Shown piece by piece: positions 40,876 through 42,084 of a stretch of 42,084 bases of DNA. The DNA is taken from contig JAGAVJ010000024.1 of the NCBI GenBank assembly GCA_017942005.1, forward strand, positions 1 to 42,084, given 5' to 3'. Each line of letters starts with the position of its first letter. Position 1 is the first letter of the stretch. Source of the DNA: Clostridia bacterium. Its GTDB lineage: Bacteria; Bacillota; Clostridia; Oscillospirales; CAG-272. The position numbers and the translations under genes were made by a program. The notes below the pieces were generated by a model, which ran no database searches, was not told where the DNA came from, and saw only the letters and a program-made list of their open reading frames with translations.

Positions 40876-41565
40876 TCAGGATTCATTTTCGGATAACGCC
40901 GAAAAATAAGCGCGTATTTCTGCGGCGTCTTTAAAATCCGTATACAGGTCAGGATTGTTCATAAGCGAACGGAACGTACCGTCCGACGCAAGCTCCAGCG
41001 ACGGCTGATGCCAGACATGAATGTTTCCGTCACTTATATATAGGAAAAGAATATAGTTTTTTCCTTCTTCCATAAGAACACGTTTAGAATTTGGGGAAAA
41101 GCGATAACCCTGACAGGTACCGTAGCGTCCCTTTAATGCAATGGAGCTGTCCTCCTCTGCAGAGAGGGAATCAAACGCTGTTTGCGTATTATTTTGTTTG
41201 GGAGACTTATATATTTTTTCCGGAATAAATGTAATCGGTGTGTAAATCTGTCGGATGGTTTCAGAAAGCGTTTTGACAGATGCTTTTGACATCTCAGCGG
41301 CATCTGCGGCGGTATGCGGAAGCGAAAAGCCGTCCTCTAAACGGGAATCTCCGATGGAGGAGACATATCCTTCCACGATATATAAAGTTTCTTCAATACA
41401 TTCTTTTAAATCTTTTTCAAATAGAATGTAGGATTCCTGCTTGACCTCAAATAAAATTTCGCTGTCTGTTTCTTTTGGAATACAAGTTTCTTTCGGTACC
41501 GTTGTACAGGAGGAAAATAACGTCAGACATATGACAAAAAAGATAAGGAATATATTTCGTTTCAT
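40876..41565 (-). CDS. Small lipoprotein of unknown function
   Basis: About 229 residues with a lipoprotein signal (lipobox FSSC, Cys near 19). The mature part is hydrophilic with a few beta-like stretches (NYILFLYISDGNIHVW, ~residue 185) and no motif I recognise. AGGAG lies 8 nt before ATG 41565; the longer start at 41610 would translate the ribosome site. It is alone in its transcript. It is probably exposed outside the membrane; no function is assigned. Confidence 0.78.
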   Translation of the reverse strand: MKRNIFLIFFVICLTLFSSCTTVPKETCIPKETDSEILFEVKQESYILFEKDLKECIEETLYIVEGYVSSIGDSRLEDGFSLPHTAADAAEMSKASVKTLSETIRQIYTPITFIPEKIYKSPKQNNTQTAFDSLSAEEDSSIALKGRYGTCQGYRFSPNSKRVLMEEGKNYILFLYISDGNIHVWHQPSLELASDGTFRSLMNNPDLYTDFKDAAEIRAYFSALSENES

Positions 41566-41685
41566 GGTATGTCTCCTATTTATGATGTGGTTCCATACAT
41601 GCATCGGCATTACAAATTTATAATTTATGCAATCATCATCTTTATGAAAAGAAGCGCGATCTTTTTATCTCAATGCTTATATTTA

Positions 41686-41714
41686 AACATACCATATATT
41701 CATGTATCTGTCAA
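41686..41714 (-). promoter_or_regulatory. Promoter of the lipoprotein gene
   Basis: Minus strand: TTGACA (41714-41709), 17-nt spacer ending TGG, TATGTT (41691-41686). Confidence 0.65.
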
Positions 41715-41844
41715 CAATTTTGATAAAATAAATGGGGAATTATTTTTTCTTTTGTAGAATATAGATTCATTCTGAAAATCCACGCCAAAATTTTTGCGGG
41801 ACGACGAGGTGACAAACGTACAAATTCGGTTCAATTTTTTTCGA

Positions 41845-41895
41845 TAAAAAGTTTTGAAGGGAGTTTGAGGGAAACTTTTTTAAAAGTTTCCCTCA
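41845..41895 (+). repeat. Dispersed AAAAGTTTTTG-hairpin repeat, copy 7
   Basis: AAAAAGTTTTGAAGGGAGTT then TTTGAGGGAAAC...GTTTCCCTCAAA around a CTTTTTTAAAAG core. Confidence 0.78.
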
Positions 41896-41977
41896 AATAC
41901 GTTCCCATATAAAAATGAAATGCCACTGTCCCAGAGAAAACGCACACGTTCGTTTCATAAAAAAGTAGGATAAAAAA

Positions 41978-42006
41978 GAGACAAAAAAGGAAAAATATGG
42001 TATAAT
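41978..42006 (+). promoter_or_regulatory. Promoter of the last, partial gene
   Basis: GAGACA (41978-41983), 17-nt spacer ending TGG, TATAAT (42001-42006), 39 nt before the ATG. Confidence 0.6.
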
Positions 42007-42045
42007 AAAAAAAGGAATAAAAAAAGACAGAGGGAAAGAAAAAAC

Positions 42046-42084
42046 ATGCAAAAAATATTTTCAGGAATAGAAGACCCAAGACAC
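42046..42084 (+). CDS. Start of a possible IS transposase gene (partial)
   Basis: ATG 42046 follows AGAGGGAAAG and opens a frame to the window end: MQKIFSGIEDPRH. The short pattern F-xx-IEDPR at the N-terminus recalls ISAs1/IS4-type transposases (FxxIxDPR), but 13 residues are too few to be sure. Confidence 0.4.
   Translation, partial: MQKIFSGIEDPRH

Overview
The window looks like a low-to-mid GC Gram-positive anaerobe of the class Clostridia, probably an Oscillospiraceae/Ruminococcaceae-type gut bacterium. The evidence is the sigma-A promoters (TTGACA-N17-TATAAT) and strong AGGAGG ribosome binding sites, a class B sortase, lipobox lipoproteins, an LtaS-like polyglycerolphosphate synthase, S-layer-homology domains, a type I dockerin, and many carbohydrate ABC transport parts. 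I infer this assignment from gene content; no species marker was compared.

Layout. Bases 1-93 are the 3' end of a 23S rRNA gene (+), followed by two intrinsic terminators and no visible 5S. Bases 552-4228 (-) are an operon for an alpha-galactosidase-like GH27 enzyme, an SGNH esterase and a sugar-binding lipoprotein. It is divergent from a DeoR/GlpR regulator (4391-5128, +) across a short region with two clear, back-to-back promoters. From 5.3 to 9.2 kb (+) come a nitroreductase, a MutT-like Nudix hydrolase, upp and a MATE exporter. The nitroreductase and upp promoters are near copies of each other. From 9.3 kb to the end almost everything is on the minus strand: an ABC exporter and an ECF-type sigma factor with a large C-terminal extension; sortase B, an RlmA-like methyltransferase and a GT2 glycosyltransferase; an M23-fold protein; a glycine-riboswitch-controlled alanine/glycine symporter; an LtaS-like enzyme followed by a cohesin-like/SLH/transglutaminase/dockerin surface protein.

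The most unusual block is 26271-34499. Two sugar-ABC permeases are followed by a very long HlyD/MacA-like coiled-coil adaptor, a reduced MacB-type periplasmic-core protein with only two membrane segments, and an oversized solute-binding lipoprotein. There is no ATPase in the block. It is preceded by a promoter with a 27-bp palindrome over the expected start site and by a leader of about 600 nt rich in hairpins. Downstream in coordinate order are a neutral-ceramidase-family protein with a DRE-TIM aldolase, an M50 membrane protease, an XRE regulator, a tRNA-Pro(CGG), a small lipoprotein and the first 13 codons of a possible transposase.

The intergenic DNA is highly structured. Three repeat families recur: (i) an AAAAGTTTTTG box plus a variable-stem hairpin, seven copies, all in the same orientation; (ii) GGGCTGYTGCAA-type terminator hairpins; (iii) modular palindromic leader elements. 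In the third family an SD-like AAAGGA is separated from the start codon by a hairpin, often followed by ATGGTYNTATATATG, which encodes a repeated MV(V/I/F)(Y/I)M start in four leaders.
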